Below are positions 46,384 through 54,969 of a stretch of DNA of 64,000 bases, piece by piece. The notes beneath the pieces are model-generated. The model ran no database searches. It saw nothing but the letters and a program-made list of their open reading frames with translations, and was not told the origin of the DNA. The position numbers and the translations under genes were made by a program. Position 1 is the first letter of the stretch. Each line of letters begins with the position of its first letter. Location of the stretch: NCBI RefSeq assembly GCF_014333615.1, contig NZ_JACSCY010000012.1, forward strand, positions 1 through 64,000, in the 5' to 3' direction. This stretch comes from Hymenobacter citatus (GTDB lineage: Bacteria > Bacteroidota > Bacteroidia > Cytophagales > Hymenobacteraceae).

Positions 46384-49300
46384 ATGGCTGCCTATCCGGT
46401 TTCATCAACGCTGTCTGTTTCTGAGCCGGAAGGCCTGTTAGAGGTGCTGTTAAATGTTTCTCTAACGGGCGTTATCCTGTTTCGGCCCCTTGTGGTAGCC
46501 GATGGTGAAATTATACAGGACCTGGCTTACGAACATCTGAACCCCGCCGCCCAGCAGCTGCTGCAGCTGCCCGCGCAGCCCGCCGAGACCTTTCTGACGC
46601 TGTACCCTAATGCGCGGCCTACCGGCTTATTCGACTTTTACTGCGCGGCGTTTCGCTCGGGTAGTGTAGAGCGACATCAGGTATTGTACCAGTACGATGG
46701 GCTCGATGGCTACTTCCACCTGGTGGCCCAGCGTCACGGCGAGCTGCTGGTCGTTAGCTTCACCGATACCAACGAGCACCCGCGCACGGCCGTGGAAGAG
46801 GCGCTGCGCGTGAGCCAGGCCCACGAGCAGCAAGCCTACGCGGCCCTGGAAGTGGAGCGAAACCTGTTGCAGGCCACGCTGATGCAGGCGCCCGTAGCCA
46901 TTGGGGTGTTTCAGGGAGAAGACTGCACTGTGTTGGCCGCCAATAAGCTAATGTGTGGCGTGTGGGGCTATGCGGCAGAGGAAGTGGTAGGAAAACCCCT
47001 GCTGGTGGGTGTGCCGGAGTTGCAGGGGCAGGGTTTTGCAGAGGTGATTCAGCAAGTAGCCGACACGCAAGTGCCATTTGTAGGCACAGAGGTAGGGGCC
47101 GATTTGTTGCAGAACGGCCGGATGGAAACGCGCTATTTCAACTTTGTATATCAACCACTTTATGATGCTGGTAATGAAGTAATAGGGGTCATCGACATTG
47201 CTATTGACGTGACAGAGCAAGTGCTGGCCCGGCAGAAGGTGCAGGAGCTAAACGAGGAGTTGCAGGCTACCAACGAGGAATACCTGAATGCCAATACCGC
47301 GCTGGACCACACGCAGCAGGCACTACAGCTACTCAATGAGGAGTTGGAGACCCGCGTGGCCCAGCGTACACAAGAGGCACAGGCCGCCCTGCGCGAAACC
47401 GAGCACCAGCGCGAGCAGCTACAAGTGCAGCAAAGTTTGCTGCAACAGATTATGGGACAGGTGCCCGCTGCAATTGCTACCCTCAGTGGGCCAGAGCACC
47501 GCTATTCCTTCTTCAACGACCAGTACCGGGAGCTTTCGGCAGGTAGAGCCCAAATAGGGCTGCCAGTGGCCCAAGTATTGCCAGAGGTAGCAAAGCAGGG
47601 CTTCATCAACCTGCTGGATAACGTATTTGCTACGGGCAAGCCTTTTGCGGGCACCGAAATGACTGTTTTGCTCCAGGCCCCTACCTCCAGCCAGCCAGAG
47701 CAGCGCTATATTGATTTCATCTACCAGCCTCTTTTCGACGCGCAGCAGCGCGTACAGGGCGTGCTGGCTTTTATCCTGGACGTTACGGACCGGGTGCTGG
47801 CTCGCCGGCAAGTGGATACGCTACAGGCTGAGATGCTGGCTGCGGCCCAGCAACAAGCACGGGAGCGAGAAAATATATACCAGATCTTTGAGCAAACCCC
47901 AGCAGTTATCTGTGTGTTGCGCGGGCCTGAGCATCGGTTTGAATACCTCAATTCGGCTTATCAGGAGTTCTTCCCAGGCCGAAATATGCATGGCCGTACC
48001 GTTGCCGAAACGCAGCCCGAAGCCGTAGCCCAGGGTTTTGTGGAGTTGCTGGACCGAGTGTATCAAACGGGCGAAACCTTCTTCGGGCATGCCGTGCCCT
48101 TGAGCATTGAGGATCTGGAAAGCCAGGAAATCCAGACGACTTATTTCAATTTCACTTACCAAGCATATTACGAGGCCGGCCAGATTGTAGGTATTTCTGT
48201 GTTTGCGTACGATGTAACCAGCCAGGTGCTGGCTCGTCAGCAGCGCGACGCACAGCAGGCTGAGTTGCAGCGTATTTTTGAGCAGGCCCCAATGGCTATT
48301 GCCATTTTGCGCGGTGCGGAGCTACGGGTAGAGCTGGCCAACTCTGCGGTAGGCGACATCTGGGGCCGCTCGCCAGCAGAGGTGGTAGGGCGGCCCTACT
48401 TTGAGGCCATGCCCGAAGCCGCCGGACAGGGGTTTGAGGAAATTCTGGCCGGCGTGCTGCGCACAGGAAAGCCTTATTTTATGACGGAAGCGCCCGTGCA
48501 GCTGGCCCGTCAGCAGAGTGGCGAGGCACTGACGAGTTATCTCAATTTCGTTTTTCAACCGCTTTACAATGCCCAGCGGCACATCACGGGTCTGGTAGCA
48601 GTAGGCGTAGAGGTAACCGAGCAGGTGCTGGCCCGCCAGCAGGTGCAGGAGCTGAACACCGAGCTGCAACTGGCCAACAAAACGCTGGGCCAGACCAACC
48701 AGCGCCTGGCCCGCATCAATACCGATCTGGATACGTTCGTGTACACGGCCTCGCACGATCTGAAAGCCCCCATTGCCAACCTCGAAGGCCTGCTGATAGC
48801 CCTGCGCGAGCAGCTGCCCGCCGAAGCGCTGCACGCCAATCTGGTGCCGCAGCTTCTGGAGATGATGGACGGCGCTGTTAGTCGCTTCCAGCAAACGCTA
48901 GTGCACCTCACCGATGTGTCGCAGCTTCAGCCCAACGAAGCCTCCGCCGAGCTGGTAAACCTGCCAGCGTTGGTGAAGGCTGTGCACCTCGACTTGCAGC
49001 CCTGGCTGGCCGCTGCCAACACCACCTTCACGGCCGATGTGGATGCCTGCGCTACCGTGCATTTCTCGGCCAAAAACCTGCGCAGTATCCTGTACAACCT
49101 GCTCAGCAACGCCGTGAAGTACCGCGCCTATGACCGGCCAGCTACGGTGCACCTTCGGTGTGAGCGCAAAGCCGAGGAGGTAGTATTAACCGTGCGAGAC
49201 AACGGCCTGGGCCTAACCCCAGCGCAGCAAGAACAGCTGTTCCGGATGTTTCGGCGCCTTCACTCCCACGTAGAGGGCTCGGGGGTAGGGCTCTATATGG

Positions 49301-49392
49301 TGAAGAAAATTGTGGAAAACGCGGGCGGTACGATTACCGTAGAGAGCCAGCCCAACGTAGGTACTACCTTTACAGTCTACTTACCCGGCTAA
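46384..49392 (+). CDS. Multi-PAS sensor histidine kinase
   Basis: 1002 residues, no membrane segment, so cytoplasmic. A degenerate PAS-like region (about 15-135) is followed by four clear PAS/PAC units (about 155-285, 350-475, 495-625, 635-750); a coiled coil (LQATNEEYLNANTALDHTQQ) lies between the first and second of these. The PAC ends repeat almost the same string: DVTEQVLARQ near residues 277 and 741, DVTDRVLARR near 462. The transmitter has the phosphoacceptor His791 in YTASHDLKAPIANLEGLL, N-box NLLSNAVKY (Asn909), DNGLGL and GSGVGLYMVKKIVENAGG. Receiver gene follows after 43 bp, so these form a two-component pair. Confidence 0.93.
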   Translation: MAAYPVSSTLSVSEPEGLLEVLLNVSLTGVILFRPLVVADGEIIQDLAYEHLNPAAQQLLQLPAQPAETFLTLYPNARPTGLFDFYCAAFRSGSVERHQVLYQYDGLDGYFHLVAQRHGELLVVSFTDTNEHPRTAVEEALRVSQAHEQQAYAALEVERNLLQATLMQAPVAIGVFQGEDCTVLAANKLMCGVWGYAAEEVVGKPLLVGVPELQGQGFAEVIQQVADTQVPFVGTEVGADLLQNGRMETRYFNFVYQPLYDAGNEVIGVIDIAIDVTEQVLARQKVQELNEELQATNEEYLNANTALDHTQQALQLLNEELETRVAQRTQEAQAALRETEHQREQLQVQQSLLQQIMGQVPAAIATLSGPEHRYSFFNDQYRELSAGRAQIGLPVAQVLPEVAKQGFINLLDNVFATGKPFAGTEMTVLLQAPTSSQPEQRYIDFIYQPLFDAQQRVQGVLAFILDVTDRVLARRQVDTLQAEMLAAAQQQARERENIYQIFEQTPAVICVLRGPEHRFEYLNSAYQEFFPGRNMHGRTVAETQPEAVAQGFVELLDRVYQTGETFFGHAVPLSIEDLESQEIQTTYFNFTYQAYYEAGQIVGISVFAYDVTSQVLARQQRDAQQAELQRIFEQAPMAIAILRGAELRVELANSAVGDIWGRSPAEVVGRPYFEAMPEAAGQGFEEILAGVLRTGKPYFMTEAPVQLARQQSGEALTSYLNFVFQPLYNAQRHITGLVAVGVEVTEQVLARQQVQELNTELQLANKTLGQTNQRLARINTDLDTFVYTASHDLKAPIANLEGLLIALREQLPAEALHANLVPQLLEMMDGAVSRFQQTLVHLTDVSQLQPNEASAELVNLPALVKAVHLDLQPWLAAANTTFTADVDACATVHFSAKNLRSILYNLLSNAVKYRAYDRPATVHLRCERKAEEVVLTVRDNGLGLTPAQQEQLFRMFRRLHSHVEGSGVGLYMVKKIVENAGGTITVESQPNVGTTFTVYLPG

Positions 49393-49435
49393 CCACCGGC
49401 TCATTGTGCTCCGTGGGGTACCCTTTTCACTAACT

Positions 49436-49846
49436 ATGGAGAAGCTCGCCAGCGTTTTGCTCGTGGACGACGATACTACCAATAACTTTTTGAATGAGCT
49501 GCTTTTCAAGAAGCTGGAAATAACTGACCGCCTGTTGGTGGCCGAAAGCGGCACAGAGGCCTTGCAACTGCTGCAATGGCCCGACGAGTCGCACGGCCCC
49601 AACCTGATTTTGCTGGACGTGAACATGCCGGGCATGAATGGTATCGAGTTCTTGGAAACTTATGTGCAGCTGCCGGCTACCCAGCGCCACGCTACCGTGG
49701 TAATTATGCTCACCACCACCATGGATGCCAGCGACCTGGCCCGCCTCAACGACCTGCCCATTGCGGGACTGGTCAGCAAGCCGCTCACGCAGGAAAAGCT
49801 GGCTACCATTCTGCAACTGCATTTTCAGCGCACCCTACCCAACTAA
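49436..49846 (+). CDS. Single-domain response regulator (receiver only)
   Basis: 136 residues, one CheY-like receiver: acidic pocket LLVDDDTTNN, phosphoacceptor Asp61 in LILLDVNMPGMNG, Thr in MLTTTMDASD, Lys in LVSKPLTQEKL. No output domain, as in the many Bacteroidetes stand-alone receivers that work with PAS kinases. The ATG at 49436 is preferred to a GTG at 49406. Placed 43 bp after the histidine kinase and 18 bp before a small membrane protein, so likely one operon. Confidence 0.92.
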   Translation: MEKLASVLLVDDDTTNNFLNELLFKKLEITDRLLVAESGTEALQLLQWPDESHGPNLILLDVNMPGMNGIEFLETYVQLPATQRHATVVIMLTTTMDASDLARLNDLPIAGLVSKPLTQEKLATILQLHFQRTLPN

Positions 49847-49864
49847 CCCGCTTACCCCTGCGCA

Positions 49865-50062
49865 ATGGAACAATTGCCTTCGTATCCCCGTCTGTTTTCG
49901 TTTTTTGCTGTGGGCATTGCCCTGGTTTTGCTGGGGGCGCTACTGAAAATACAGCACGTGCAGGTATCTAGCTGGCTGATACTGGCAGGATTATCGGTGC
50001 AGGCAGTGGCCGGGATGCTGCTGGTTTATCGGTTTGCCAAGGGTAGGCAGCCGGAGGAGTAG
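49865..50062 (+). CDS. Small membrane protein, unknown
   Basis: 65 residues with two hydrophobic helices (FSFFAVGIALVLLGALLKI and WLILAGLSVQAVAGMLLVYR) and a charged tail RFAKGRQPEE. Not recognised. Spacing (18 bp after the response regulator) suggests co-transcription; a link to the signalling pair is inference. Confidence 0.6.
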   Translation: MEQLPSYPRLFSFFAVGIALVLLGALLKIQHVQVSSWLILAGLSVQAVAGMLLVYRFAKGRQPEE

Positions 50063-50167
50063 GCTGCATCGTGGCGCTGCTTCTATCAATAATCAGGGCT
50101 TACTTTGAGTAGTAAGCAGCAAGTCCTCAGTTTTTTCCGTTAAGGCAACATTAGCATAGAGTGTTTT

Positions 50168-51091
50168 TTACTCCGCGGTGGGTGTGAGGGGCACGGGCGT
50201 TGCTTTCGGTTTCTTACTTACCAGGAACACGCCCACAAAAATCAGGGAGGCTTGCAACGCCTTTTCCACCGTGAAGGTGTCTTTGCCCAGGGCCACAGCA
50301 ATGAGCACGGCCAGCACGGGTTGCAGGTAGAGGTACACGCCGGTGAGGGTAGGGGAGGCGTACTTCAAGGCCCAGTTGTTGAGCAGGTAGGCCACGATGG
50401 TGAGGAACACCACCATATACAGAATCTCAGCCCAGATAACCACCGGCAGGTTGGCAAAGTCGATGGCCAGGGCCTGCCGCCAACCGAAGGGTAGGGCCGC
50501 CAACGCTCCTACTAGAAAGATGCGAGCCAGTACCGTGAAGGGGTTGTACTTGCGCATGAGCGGCATCACAATCACCAGGTACACGCCAAAGGCCGAGGCA
50601 TTGCACAAGATCAGAATATTGCCCAGCACCGGATTGGTGGCGTGGGCCACGCCGGGCACCTCGCGCCCCAGCACAATCAGCGCCGCGCCAATGCCAGCCA
50701 CCAAAATACCCACCACGCGCATCGGCCGGATTTTCTCGCCCAGCAGCACCGCCGAGGCCAGCACTACCACAATCGGCGACACAGTTTGCACCAGCGAGGC
50801 GTTGATTGGCGTGGTCAGGTTGAGGCCCCCGAAGAATAGTAGCTGATTGGCTCCGATGCCAATAATGCCGCTGAGAATGGCGCGCACGTTGTCGGCGCGG
50901 CCCGTGATGCGGTCTTTGCTGACAATACGGCTCAGTATCCCGAAAAACAGCGCCGCGCCCAGCGTGCGCAGCACCACCAGCCCAAACGGCCCGGCGTACA
51001 CCGGCATCACATCTTTCGATAGGCTGTAGTTGGCGGCATAAATCAGCGCAACCAGAAATAGAGCGGCGTGCAGCAAAACGGGGTTTTTCAT
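50168..51091 (-). CDS. EamA/DMT family transporter
   Basis: 307 residues, about ten membrane helices forming two EamA repeats (first from LFLVALIYAANYSLSKDV, second from GNILILCNASAFGVYLVIV). Drug/metabolite exporters of this family export amino acids or other small molecules; substrate unknown. LVVLRTLGAALFF and TSPTLTGVYLYLQPVLAVLI-like YLQP segments are typical. The start at 51091 follows a -7 box by six bases; 55 further in-frame codons to 51256 would overlap the promoter and coding region of rarA and are rejected. Confidence 0.9.
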   Translation of the reverse strand: MKNPVLLHAALFLVALIYAANYSLSKDVMPVYAGPFGLVVLRTLGAALFFGILSRIVSKDRITGRADNVRAILSGIIGIGANQLLFFGGLNLTTPINASLVQTVSPIVVVLASAVLLGEKIRPMRVVGILVAGIGAALIVLGREVPGVAHATNPVLGNILILCNASAFGVYLVIVMPLMRKYNPFTVLARIFLVGALAALPFGWRQALAIDFANLPVVIWAEILYMVVFLTIVAYLLNNWALKYASPTLTGVYLYLQPVLAVLIAVALGKDTFTVEKALQASLIFVGVFLVSKKPKATPVPLTPTAE

Positions 51092-51097
51092 GGCCGG

Positions 51098-51124
51098 CAA
51101 AGGTACGCAGCCTCCGTACCTTTG
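51098..51124. promoter_or_regulatory. Divergent abutting -7 boxes for the EamA gene and rarA
   Basis: Minus-strand TACCTTTG at 51105-51098 lies six bases before the EamA ATG (51091). Plus-strand TACCTTTG at 51117-51124 lies four bases before the rarA ATG (51129). Only 11 bp separate the two boxes, so each box falls within the other promoter's spacer region and the two polymerases cannot both be bound. Both messages should be nearly leaderless. Confidence 0.65.
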
Positions 51125-51128
51125 CACC

Positions 51129-52457
51129 ATGTCTACTGGTTCCCTCTTCGACGACGAAACGCCTTCCCGCCCTACCCCCGCCACGCCCGATGCCCCCCTG
51201 CCGGAGCGCCGCCGCCCGCGCACGCTGGCCGAGTATGCTGGGCAGCAGCATCTCATTGGGCCGGAGGGCGTACTACGGCGCTACCTCAACGCCGGCCGCC
51301 TACCCTCCCTGATCTTGTGGGGGCCGCCCGGCGTGGGCAAAACCACCCTGGCCCACCTATTGGCCCAGGAGCTGGGGAGGCCGTTTGCGGCGCTGTCGGC
51401 CATTAATGCGGGGGTGAAGGACGTGCGCGACGTGATTGAGCGCGCCAAGCGCCAGCCGGGCACGCTGTTGTTTATTGATGAGATTCACCGTTTCAGCAAG
51501 GCCCAGCAGGATGCGCTGCTGGGCGCGGTGGAGCACGGCACCGTCACGCTGATTGGCGCCACCACCGAAAATCCGTCGTTTGAGGTGATTCCGGCCCTAC
51601 TGAGCCGGGCGCAGGTCTACACCCTGGAGGCTTTGGACAAAGACGTGCTCATTGGTTTGGTGGACACTGCATTGGCCGAGGATGAGGTGCTGAAGCGCAA
51701 GAAAGTACGGGTAGAGGAATATAACGCCCTGCTCACCATCTCGGGCGGCGACGCGCGCAAGCTGCTTAACCTGCTCGAAATTGTGGTGCAGGCCGCCTCG
51801 CCCGCGCCCGTTACCGGCGAAATCGTCATTACCGATGCCGTGGTGCAGGAGCTGGCCCAGCAGCACCTCGCCCGCTACGACAAAGGCGGCGAGATGCACT
51901 ACGACGTGATTTCGGCCTTCATCAAAAGCATCCGCGGCTCCGACCCCAACGCGGCGCTTTACTACCTGGCCGTGATGCTGGAAGGCGGTGAGGACGTGAA
52001 ATTCATTGCCCGCCGTCTGCTCATTCTGGCTTCCGAAGATGTGGGCAACGCCAACCCCAACGCCTTGCTACTGGCCCAAAGCTGCTTCCAGGCCGTCACG
52101 GTCATTGGCCTACCCGAATCGGACATTATTCTGGGCCAGACGGTGGTGTACCTCGCTACCTCGCCCAAGAGCAATACCTCGTACAAGGCCATCCGCGAAG
52201 CGCGGGCCCTAGTGCGCCAGCAGGGCGTGCAGCCGGTGCCCATTCCGCTGCGCAACGCGCCTACCAAGCTCATGAAGCAGCTCGGCTACGGTCAGGAATA
52301 CCAATATTCGCACGACTACCCCGGCAACTTCGTGCCGCAAGAGTTCCTCCCCGAGCAGCTCGCCGGTACCACCTTCTACCACCCCGGCGACAACCCCGCC
52401 GAGCACAAAATCCGCGAGCGGCTGCGTCAGCAGTGGGGGGAGAAGTATGGGTATTAG
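51129..52457 (+). CDS. rarA: Replication-associated recombination protein RarA (MgsA)
   Basis: 442 residues. AAA+ ATPase acting at stalled replication forks. Walker [10 protein letters not shown] (residues 65-73), Walker [21 protein letters not shown], sensor 1 [21 protein letters not shown], sensor 2 region [14 protein letters not shown], and the C-terminal MgsA domain: [58 protein letters not shown]. The N-terminus lacks the PIP-like MLD motif and has a Pro-rich start. A longer frame from 51090 overlaps the divergent promoter and is not used. A large family A palindrome follows within 4 bp. Confidence 0.96.
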   Translation: MSTGSLFDDETPSRPTPATPDAPLPERRRPRTLAEYAGQQHLIGPEGVLRRYLNAGRLPSLILWGPPGVGKTTLAHLLAQELGRPFAALSAINAGVKDVRDVIERAKRQPGTLLFIDEIHRFSKAQQDALLGAVEHGTVTLIGATTENPSFEVIPALLSRAQVYTLEALDKDVLIGLVDTALAEDEVLKRKKVRVEEYNALLTISGGDARKLLNLLEIVVQAASPAPVTGEIVITDAVVQELAQQHLARYDKGGEMHYDVISAFIKSIRGSDPNAALYYLAVMLEGGEDVKFIARRLLILASEDVGNANPNALLLAQSCFQAVTVIGLPESDIILGQTVVYLATSPKSNTSYKAIREARALVRQQGVQPVPIPLRNAPTKLMKQLGYGQEYQYSHDYPGNFVPQEFLPEQLAGTTFYHPGDNPAEHKIRERLRQQWGEKYGY

Positions 52458-52460
52458 GAG

Positions 52461-52698
52461 TGGTGAGATGGTGAAATGGTGAGTAGTGAAATGGTGAGTA
52501 AACTACGGCTGTCATCCTGAGCTTGCGAAGGACCTTCTCACATCAGAACGACAAGCGTACCAACGACTCGTCAAGCGTACCAACGACTCGTTCAACTGGC
52601 AGAAGGTCCTTCGCAAGCTCAGGATGACAGCCGTAGTTTACTCACCATTTCACTACTCACAAACTCACAACTTCACCATTTCTCCACTCACCATCTCA
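52461..52698. repeat. Family A palindrome A7 with long period-8 shoulders and a loop duplication
   Basis: Core arms 52498-52540 and 52600-52640 (ACTACGGCTGTCATCC then GCTTGCGAAGGACC and inverse). Shoulders: 52461-52500 repeats GGTGAGAT GGTGAAAT GGTGAGTA; 52641-52698 is the approximate inverse (CTCACCATTTCACTACTCAC). The right shoulder includes the methyltransferase stop codon. The loop has a perfect 20-bp tandem duplication, 52552-52571 and 52572-52591 (CAAGCGTACCAACGACTCGT). Confidence 0.92.
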
Positions 52699-53535
52699 CG
52701 CCGACAACCGCCCTACCCGCTCCAGTAGCCGATCTACCGGGTGGTCAAAACGCAGCGTGAAATGCTGCTTGGGCTGATTGGGTCGGAAAAACACGAGGCC
52801 CACGTAAAACAAATCAACAGTGAGCGACACGGCCGGGTGCTGTTGCACCGCCGCCCAGGCGCGCTCCATCTCCACTGACCAATGAATATCGTCGAGCACG
52901 AATAGGCTGTCGTTGGTGCGGTGGGCCAGGCATTGTTCGAAGTAGCGCAGGGTAGGCTCGTAGCGGTGGTTGCCGTCGAAAAAGGCGAAGTCGAGGGGAG
53001 CTTGTAGCTGCCGGAGGGTAGGGGCGAGGGTCGCGTCAAGGTTGCCCGTTACCAGCTCTACGTTAGGCAGGTGCAGCGCCGCAAACGTTTCGCGGGCCAC
53101 GCGGGCCGTTTCAGGGCACCCCTCAAACGTGACGACATGGGCCCGAGAATCGGCCGCGGCCAGGTAGGCGGTAGTCAGCCCCAGCGACGTGCCCAACTCC
53201 AGCACTGTGCGCGGCTGCTGCCAGTTCACCAGCCGGAATAGCAGCTGCGCCAGTGCGGGCGGTTTGGCGGCCGTACGAGCCACGTCGCGCAGGCGGCGCT
53301 GCCGGCCCGCGCCCGTGTGCGAGCCGGCCCCCAAGTCCGTAACCGTAATGCTAATGTTGCTGTCAAGCAAATACTGCCGGCGCTCCTCAATGGCCGCAAA
53401 GGCTTGGTAGGCGCCCGTGTGCTGAATGACGTCGTTGTACAGCCCAAAAACAAACGGGGAATGCAACCCATGTGCATTCCCCGAGCGGGCCAAAAATCGT
53501 AAGTAACTGAGTGCTTGGTGAAGCAAGGGGTACAT
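52696..53535 (-). CDS. Class I SAM-dependent methyltransferase
   Basis: 279 residues. Rossmann-type methyltransferase: SAM motif I VLELGTSLGLTTAYLAAA (about residue 118), VVTFEGCPETARVARETF, VELVTGNLDATLAP and FAFFDGNHRYEPTLRYFEQC with VLDDIHWSVEMERAW. It resembles the O-methyltransferase/YrrM-like group; substrate unknown. The N-terminus SYLRFLARSGNAHGLHSPFV is conserved in Bacteroidetes homologues from memory. It follows apaG across a 43-bp perfect inverted repeat, and ends inside the shoulder of palindrome A7. Confidence 0.87.
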   Translation of the reverse strand: MYPLLHQALSYLRFLARSGNAHGLHSPFVFGLYNDVIQHTGAYQAFAAIEERRQYLLDSNISITVTDLGAGSHTGAGRQRRLRDVARTAAKPPALAQLLFRLVNWQQPRTVLELGTSLGLTTAYLAAADSRAHVVTFEGCPETARVARETFAALHLPNVELVTGNLDATLAPTLRQLQAPLDFAFFDGNHRYEPTLRYFEQCLAHRTNDSLFVLDDIHWSVEMERAWAAVQQHPAVSLTVDLFYVGLVFFRPNQPKQHFTLRFDHPVDRLLERVGRLSA

Positions 53536-53543
53536 GGATAAAT

Positions 53544-53639
53544 GGTTGAATGGTTAAATGGCTGGCTGATTAAATGGTTGTCGTTCGGCAGATTCAGAAC
53601 GACAACCATTTAATCAGCCAGCCATTTAACCATTCAACC
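53544..53639. repeat. Perfect 43-bp inverted repeat with period-8 arms (J)
   Basis: Arms 53544-53586 and 53597-53639 are exact inverse copies with a 10-base loop. Each arm is made of degenerate 8-bp units: GGTTGAAT GGTTAAAT then GGCTGGCT GATTAAAT. The element fills the whole space between apaG stop (53639-53641) and the methyltransferase start (53535), overlapping the stop codon by one base. Confidence 0.97.
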
Positions 53640-54025
53640 TAATTCAGCCGGAACGGCACGATGAGGGTAAATTCGGGAATATCAACGGTGAACTCGCGGC
53701 CGTCGGCTAGGCGCTCCATCTGGTAGGTACCACACATTTTGCCTAGGCCCGTTTTCAGGTTGCAGCCCGATACATATTGATGTGCTTCGCCGGGTTCCAG
53801 CACGGGTTGCTGGCCCACCACGCCGTCGCCTTCCACTTCGCGCACCACACCATTGGCATCGTAGATGTGCCAGTGACGACGTAGCAGCTTCACGGTGTAC
53901 TCGCTATTGTTGCGAATATCGATTTTATAGGCAAACACGTAGTGTTCCTGGCTCGGGCTCGAATAATCGGGGAGGTAGTTGGTCGTAACACTCACCGTTA
54001 CTCCCTGCGTAGTGGTAGTATTCAT
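53639..54025 (-). CDS. apaG: ApaG (DUF525) protein
   Basis: 128 residues, the usual size; fibronectin type III-like fold. Linked in enterobacteria to Co2+/Mg2+ resistance; biochemical role unclear. Seen: YVFAYKIDIRNNSEYTVKLL, RRHWHIYDANGVVREVEGDG (the strongly conserved R-H-W and EV-x-G-x-GVVG strings), GVVGQQPVLEPGEAHQYVSG, and the C-terminal MCGTYQMERLADG. Monocistronic or read into the methyltransferase gene through a palindrome. Confidence 0.95.
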   Translation of the reverse strand: MNTTTTQGVTVSVTTNYLPDYSSPSQEHYVFAYKIDIRNNSEYTVKLLRRHWHIYDANGVVREVEGDGVVGQQPVLEPGEAHQYVSGCNLKTGLGKMCGTYQMERLADGREFTVDIPEFTLIVPFRLN

Positions 54026-54137
54026 GGCTGCTGCTATGCTGTGTAGAATAGGACTAACGCTAGTCTGCGGAATTTGGTTTATCTACGCAGTTAGCATCGT
54101 CTAAGGCTTCCCTACTTCGCAAATAAACTATTTCCGT

Positions 54138-54803
54138 ATGAATGTAAAGATAGATGAGAGTTGGCGCAAGGTGTTGCACGAAGAATTTGACAAAACTTAT
54201 TTTCAGCACCTGACTACCTTCTTGCGTGGCGAGTACGCCACCACGGCTGTGTACCCGCCCGGGCCGCAAATTTTTCATGCGTTTCAGGCCTGCCCTTTTG
54301 ATAAACTAAAGGTGGTAATTCTGGGTCAGGACCCCTACCACGGTAAGGGGCAGGCCCACGGCTTGTCCTTTTCGGTGGCGCATGGGGTTCGCACGCCGCC
54401 TTCTCTGCAAAACATTTTCAAAGAGCTGTACGACGACATTCCCGGTACCGCTCCCGCCCCCGATGGCAACCTCGACCGGTGGGCCGAGCAAGGCGTATTG
54501 CTGCTGAATGCTACCCTTACGGTGCGGGCCAGCACGCCCGGCTCCCACCAGAAGAAAGGCTGGGAGCAGTTCACAGATGCCGTTATTCAGAAAATATCGG
54601 AGCAGAAAGAGCACGTCGTATTCATCCTGTGGGGCGTCTATGCCCAGAAAAAAGGCGAAATCATCGACGCAAAAAAGCACCTAGTGCTAAAGGCCGCTCA
54701 CCCCTCGCCCTACGCCGCCGACCGGGGCTTTTTCGGCTCGCGCCCCTTCAGCAAAACCAACGCCTACCTAGAGCAGCATGGCAAACAGCCGATTAACTGG
54801 TAG
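54138..54803 (+). CDS. ung: Uracil-DNA glycosylase
   Basis: 221 residues, family 1 UDG. Removes uracil from DNA in base excision repair. Catalytic Asp65 in GQDPYHGKGQAHGLSFSV, LLLNATLTVRASTPGSH, VFILWGVYAQKKG and the leucine-loop HPSPYAADRGFFGSRPFS with His188. Start MNVKIDESWR is the usual beginning. The stop lies two bases before a perfect 50-bp inverted repeat with a terminator inside. Confidence 0.98.
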   Translation: MNVKIDESWRKVLHEEFDKTYFQHLTTFLRGEYATTAVYPPGPQIFHAFQACPFDKLKVVILGQDPYHGKGQAHGLSFSVAHGVRTPPSLQNIFKELYDDIPGTAPAPDGNLDRWAEQGVLLLNATLTVRASTPGSHQKKGWEQFTDAVIQKISEQKEHVVFILWGVYAQKKGEIIDAKKHLVLKAAHPSPYAADRGFFGSRPFSKTNAYLEQHGKQPINW

Positions 54804-54804
54804 C

Positions 54805-54969
54805 TCACGGATTAGAGCGGATGTGACGGATTAGTCGGATTTTGTAGTCGATTCAAACCAAAAGAGCTTGCCAGATGGCAAGCTCTTTTGGTTTTCAGAT
54901 CTCGTAATAGGTTCTAGTAGAATCGACTACAAAATCCGACTAATCCGTCACATCCGCTCTAATCCGTGA
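54805..54969. repeat. Perfect 50-bp inverted repeat with period-9 arms (I), enclosing a terminator
   Basis: Arms 54805-54854 and 54920-54969 are exact inverse copies. Each arm contains degenerate 9-10 bp units (CGGATTAGAG CGGATGTGA then CGGATTAGT CGGATTTTG). Left arm begins two bases after the ung stop; right arm runs through the last four codons and stop of lepB. The loop carries a separate terminator stem. Confidence 0.97.
54855..54894. terminator. Bidirectional terminator between ung and lepB
   Basis: Perfect 18-bp stem AAACCAAAAGAGCTTGCC and inverse with loop AGAT; T-rich on both sides. Sits within the larger inverted repeat I. Confidence 0.93.
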
